DNA from: Rhodococcus wratislaviensis
Lineage (GTDB): Bacteria; Actinomycetota; Actinomycetes; Mycobacteriales; Mycobacteriaceae
Length of the DNA: 64,000 nucleotides
Reading direction: 5' to 3'
Assembly (NCBI RefSeq): GCF_900455735.1
Contig: NZ_UAUI01000001.1
Span: 620,001-684,000, forward strand
The translations under genes were made by a program, and so were the position numbers. The notes under the pieces were generated by a model, which was given only the letters and a program-made list of their open reading frames with translations, searched no databases and had not been told where the DNA came from. Below are positions 61,475 through 64,000 of this stretch, piece by piece. The stretch's first letter is position 1. Each line of letters begins with the position of its first letter.

Positions 61475-63526
61475 GTGCCCCCTTCCTTTCCTTCGCACCG
61501 TCTCCATACGCTGTTCGAACCCAAGTCCATCGCCGTGGTCGGCGTCTCTGCGACGCAGCCGCTTTCCTGGGGCAGACTGACACTCGACCGACTCCTCGCG
61601 TGCGGATTCAGCGGTGAACTCGTCGCGGTCGGACCGCAGCCGGTCGAGTCGCCGAGCGTGGTGTCGGTCAGATCCCTTTCCGAACTGAATGCGCCACCGG
61701 ATCTCGTGGTGGTCGCGACCCCCGCCGACGCGGCGCCGGGCGTGCTCGCCGAGGCCAGTGCGATCGGCGTCGTCGCGGCTGTGGTGTTTTCCGCAGGATT
61801 CTCCGAGGCGGGCGACACATTGCGCGAGCAGCGTTTACGCGAGGCGGCGGGTGACATGGCCGTTCTCGGGCCGAACTGTCTGGGCCTCGTCAACCATGCG
61901 GCGGACATCCAGCTGTCCACCAGCGGATTCCTCGGCCGATCCCGGCGCACCGAGGGACCGGTGGCCATCATCACGCAGAGCGGGGCTCTCGGCTTCGTCC
62001 TCGCCGACCTACTCGAGAAGGCGGAGATCGGCTACACCTACTACGCGAGCGTCGGAAACGAAATGTGTTTGACCACAGCCGACCTCGGACAGTATCTCGT
62101 AGAACGACCCGAGGTCGAGACGATCGTGCTCTACCTCGAGGGTGTGCGCGACGCAGCCGGACTCCGCGAACTCGGTGAGCGTGCCCGCACGCTGGGCAAG
62201 ACCGTGGTGGCGTTGGCCGTGGGTAGCAGCGAGGGCGGTCGGCGGTCCGCACTGTCACACACCGCGGCGGTCGCCGGCGACTACACACTCCTGTCCGCGC
62301 TCTGCACGCAGGCAGGGATTCTGCTGGTCCGGACCGACGACGAACTCGTCGACGCCGTGCTGTGCGGCCGGAAGGTCTGCCGACTTCCGGAATCGCCCGC
62401 CTTCGCGGTGCTCACCATGTCCGGCGGTGCCGGCGGCGTCCTCGCCGATTCACTCACCACGATGGGCGCCCGCATCCCACCCCTGTCAGAGCCGACGCGG
62501 CGGCGAATCGCAGAAATCGGGACAGTCGAGGCGGGCGATCTCAATCCGATCGATATGGGTGGCAATTTCTTCCGCTCCCTCGCCAGCTTCCATGCCCTCA
62601 TCGGGGTGCTCGACGAGGCCGACGAAATCGACGCGGTCGTCGTCTATCTGACTTTCGGTGACTACTTCGTCGACAACTTCCGGGACATCGCGGAGACGTG
62701 CGCCGCCACGGCGACCCCGACATGGTTCATCTGGGCCGGAGCCCCGGAAGGAGAGATCACGCGTTCTCGACGCCCGGAGACCGTGATTCCGAGCATCGGT
62801 GCGTTCGTGCGCCGCACCTCGATGGCAGTTCGTCCCGCGTCGACGAAACCCGTCGAGCAAGACCGGGGCGACCGGCGCTCCCCCGCACTTCGGAGGGTGC
62901 TCACCGAACTGCATGCGGCTCCGGTGTTGAGCGAGGCCGGGATCCGCCATGTTCCGATGGTTGCGGCGACCACCCCGGAAGGCGTCGTCGCCGCTGTCGA
63001 GGCCGCCGACTGGGCGGGCACACGCATGGTGGTCAAGGGCGACTCGAGCCAGGCACCTCACCGTGCCCACCTGGGGTTGCTGCGCATCGACATCGCACGA
63101 GCGGATCTGCTGTCGGCGGCGGCCGAGATACACGCCCGCCTGAACAGATCCTGCGACGACGAGGCGCGCCTCGTCGTCCAACCACTCGTCGAGCATCGTG
63201 CCGAGATCGCACTCGGCGCAGTGCGGGACCCGATCTACGGCACCGCCGTCGTCCTGGGCGCAGGGGGCGCCCGGGCCGAGGATCACTCGGCGCCGCGACA
63301 CACCGTCCTGCTACCGGCAACGGCCGAGGACATCGACGGACTCGCCACCTGGGCAAGCGCGGAGTTCGACTGCGACGCAGCGAGTATCGCCGCCGCCATC
63401 CGGTCCCTGATCGCAGTACTGCACGAACACCCCGAATACCAGGAGATCGACATCAACCCACTGTGTGTCGTCGACGGCGGACTCGTCGCGGTCGACGCCC
63501 TGATCACCCTCACCGACACACCGTGA
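61475..63526 (+). CDS. ADP-forming acyl-CoA synthetase (acetate-CoA ligase-like)
   Basis: The protein has 683 residues. CoA-binding domain: LFEPKSIAVVGVSATQPLSW and VLGPNCLGLVNHA; ligase domain with the phospho-His loop LSHTAAVAGDYTL (about residue 258) and FAVLTMSGGAGGVLADSLTT; C-terminal ATP-grasp with TRMVVKGDSSQAPHRAHLGL and EIDINPLCVVDGGLVAVDAL. It makes acyl-CoA from a carboxylic acid, ATP and CoA, forming ADP. It follows the MFS gene by 55 bases, so the operon imports and activates an acid. GTG 61475. Confidence 0.9.
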   Translation: MPPSFPSHRLHTLFEPKSIAVVGVSATQPLSWGRLTLDRLLACGFSGELVAVGPQPVESPSVVSVRSLSELNAPPDLVVVATPADAAPGVLAEASAIGVVAAVVFSAGFSEAGDTLREQRLREAAGDMAVLGPNCLGLVNHAADIQLSTSGFLGRSRRTEGPVAIITQSGALGFVLADLLEKAEIGYTYYASVGNEMCLTTADLGQYLVERPEVETIVLYLEGVRDAAGLRELGERARTLGKTVVALAVGSSEGGRRSALSHTAAVAGDYTLLSALCTQAGILLVRTDDELVDAVLCGRKVCRLPESPAFAVLTMSGGAGGVLADSLTTMGARIPPLSEPTRRRIAEIGTVEAGDLNPIDMGGNFFRSLASFHALIGVLDEADEIDAVVVYLTFGDYFVDNFRDIAETCAATATPTWFIWAGAPEGEITRSRRPETVIPSIGAFVRRTSMAVRPASTKPVEQDRGDRRSPALRRVLTELHAAPVLSEAGIRHVPMVAATTPEGVVAAVEAADWAGTRMVVKGDSSQAPHRAHLGLLRIDIARADLLSAAAEIHARLNRSCDDEARLVVQPLVEHRAEIALGAVRDPIYGTAVVLGAGGARAEDHSAPRHTVLLPATAEDIDGLATWASAEFDCDAASIAAAIRSLIAVLHEHPEYQEIDINPLCVVDGGLVAVDALITLTDTP

Positions 63527-63555
63527 ACACACCACACCACCGGAACGGAGCAACA

Positions 63556-64000
63556 ATGACGACATCCCTCACCCGGCCCTCCTCTCCCGGCAGCATCGAG
63601 CGCATCGGACAGAAGGTGGGTACCGCGGCCTCCGTGGCCGTCGAGGCCTACCTGTGGGGTTACCCACTGGTCCTGATGAACCGCACGAAACGACTGCTCA
63701 CCTGCCGCGATCATCGCGGTGCCGCACCGATCAACACACTTCGCCACCGCACCGCGCTCGCCACCGCCCGTGATCGAGAAATCGTCAAACCCAACAACGA
63801 CACGATCTACTCGATCGGCTGGCTCGACCTCGCAGCCGGACCACTCGTCCTCGACGTCCCCGAGGTGCACGGGCGTTACTACAGCTTCCAATTCCTCGAC
63901 GCCTACACGAACACGTGGGAATACGTCGGACGACGCACGACCGGAACACATCCTGGACGATTCGTCCTCGTGGGACCGACCTGGCGCGGCGACCTCCCCG
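63556..64000 (+). CDS. DUF1254 protein, 5' part, cut by window edge
   Basis: From ATG 63556 (CGGAG upstream) the frame stays open to the end (148 codons). Motifs: AVEAYLWGYPLVLMNRTKRL, NTLRHRTALATARDREIVKP, NNDTIYSIGWLDLAAGPLVL, GRYYSFQFLDAYTNTWEYVG. This is the DUF1254 domain (usually followed by DUF1214), a family of unknown biochemistry often next to transport or alcohol/acid metabolism genes. It continues beyond the window, third in the operon. Confidence 0.85.
   Translation, partial: MTTSLTRPSSPGSIERIGQKVGTAASVAVEAYLWGYPLVLMNRTKRLLTCRDHRGAAPINTLRHRTALATARDREIVKPNNDTIYSIGWLDLAAGPLVLDVPEVHGRYYSFQFLDAYTNTWEYVGRRTTGTHPGRFVLVGPTWRGDLP

Noticed and set aside
1..64000. CRISPR array or rRNA genes
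   Set aside because: No spaced identical repeats of 24-40 bases and no rRNA core sequences were seen. tRNA genes were also not noticed, but reading by eye cannot exclude one.

Overview
The window looks like chromosome or large-replicon DNA from a high-GC actinomycete, most probably Rhodococcus. The signs are strong G/C bias at third codon positions, a WhiB-type iron-sulfur protein, DUF4193, DUF3263-like and DUF7144 proteins, a CHASE3 sensor kinase, a GapB-type dehydrogenase with an N-terminal extension, and a Rhodococcus-style gas vesicle cluster. I see no rRNA, tRNA or CRISPR array. Assignments rest on motif recognition only.

Layout. 1-5.6 kb: a frameshifted membrane protein at the left edge, a DUF7144 membrane protein, a CPA1-type cation/proton antiporter, then gene fragments (DUF7144, APC permease, M24 peptidase, LuxR tail) joined to each other, and an F420/NADP oxidoreductase-like gene. 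5.6-13 kb: DUF1801, a divergent TetR/SDR pair with a candidate operator, an acyl-CoA dehydrogenase with Asp at the catalytic-Glu position, and an AraC regulator divergent from a frameshifted aldehyde dehydrogenase. 13-20.4 kb: a DUF3263-like gene, an SDR lacking YxxxK followed by an NTF2-like gene, Clp_N and WhiB remnants, an orphan histidine kinase, and an insertion graveyard (IS630, IS256, a tyrosine recombinase with an 8x hexanucleotide repeat).

20.4-27.1 kb: a gas vesicle locus with gvpA, gvpF/L, gvpG, gvpO and unusual accessory genes. One accessory protein is an SRPBCC protein ending in a long acidic tail and three AT-hook motifs. gvpJ is collapsed and joined to a hydrolase tail, and gvpK, gvpN and gvpS are not seen. 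27.8-30.1 kb: a PadR-DUF1048-ABC exporter operon behind a near-perfect 17-bp-arm palindrome. 30.5-36.2 kb: an antitoxin remnant, a secreted protein, a Cys-rich conserved protein, an alpha/beta hydrolase, gapB and an SRPBCC protein.

36.4-48.7 kb: regulator-plus-enzyme modules (IclR with an SDR/epimerase operon, a LuxR-ATPase regulator, an AraC/MFS pair with a direct-repeat operator, LysR divergent from a Glu/Leu-type dehydrogenase). 48.9-55 kb: small actinobacterial proteins, with a three-gene cassette of tiny proteins present twice, about 4.4 kb apart. 55-64 kb: a membrane protein, an aldehyde dehydrogenase, a PucR regulator divergent from an MFS transporter, an ADP-forming acyl-CoA synthetase and the start of a DUF1254 protein; this looks like a small-acid or alcohol catabolic locus.

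The recurring theme is small catabolic units, each with its own regulator, separated by decayed gene pieces. The most unusual elements are the AT-hook gas vesicle accessory protein and the duplicated small-protein cassette.
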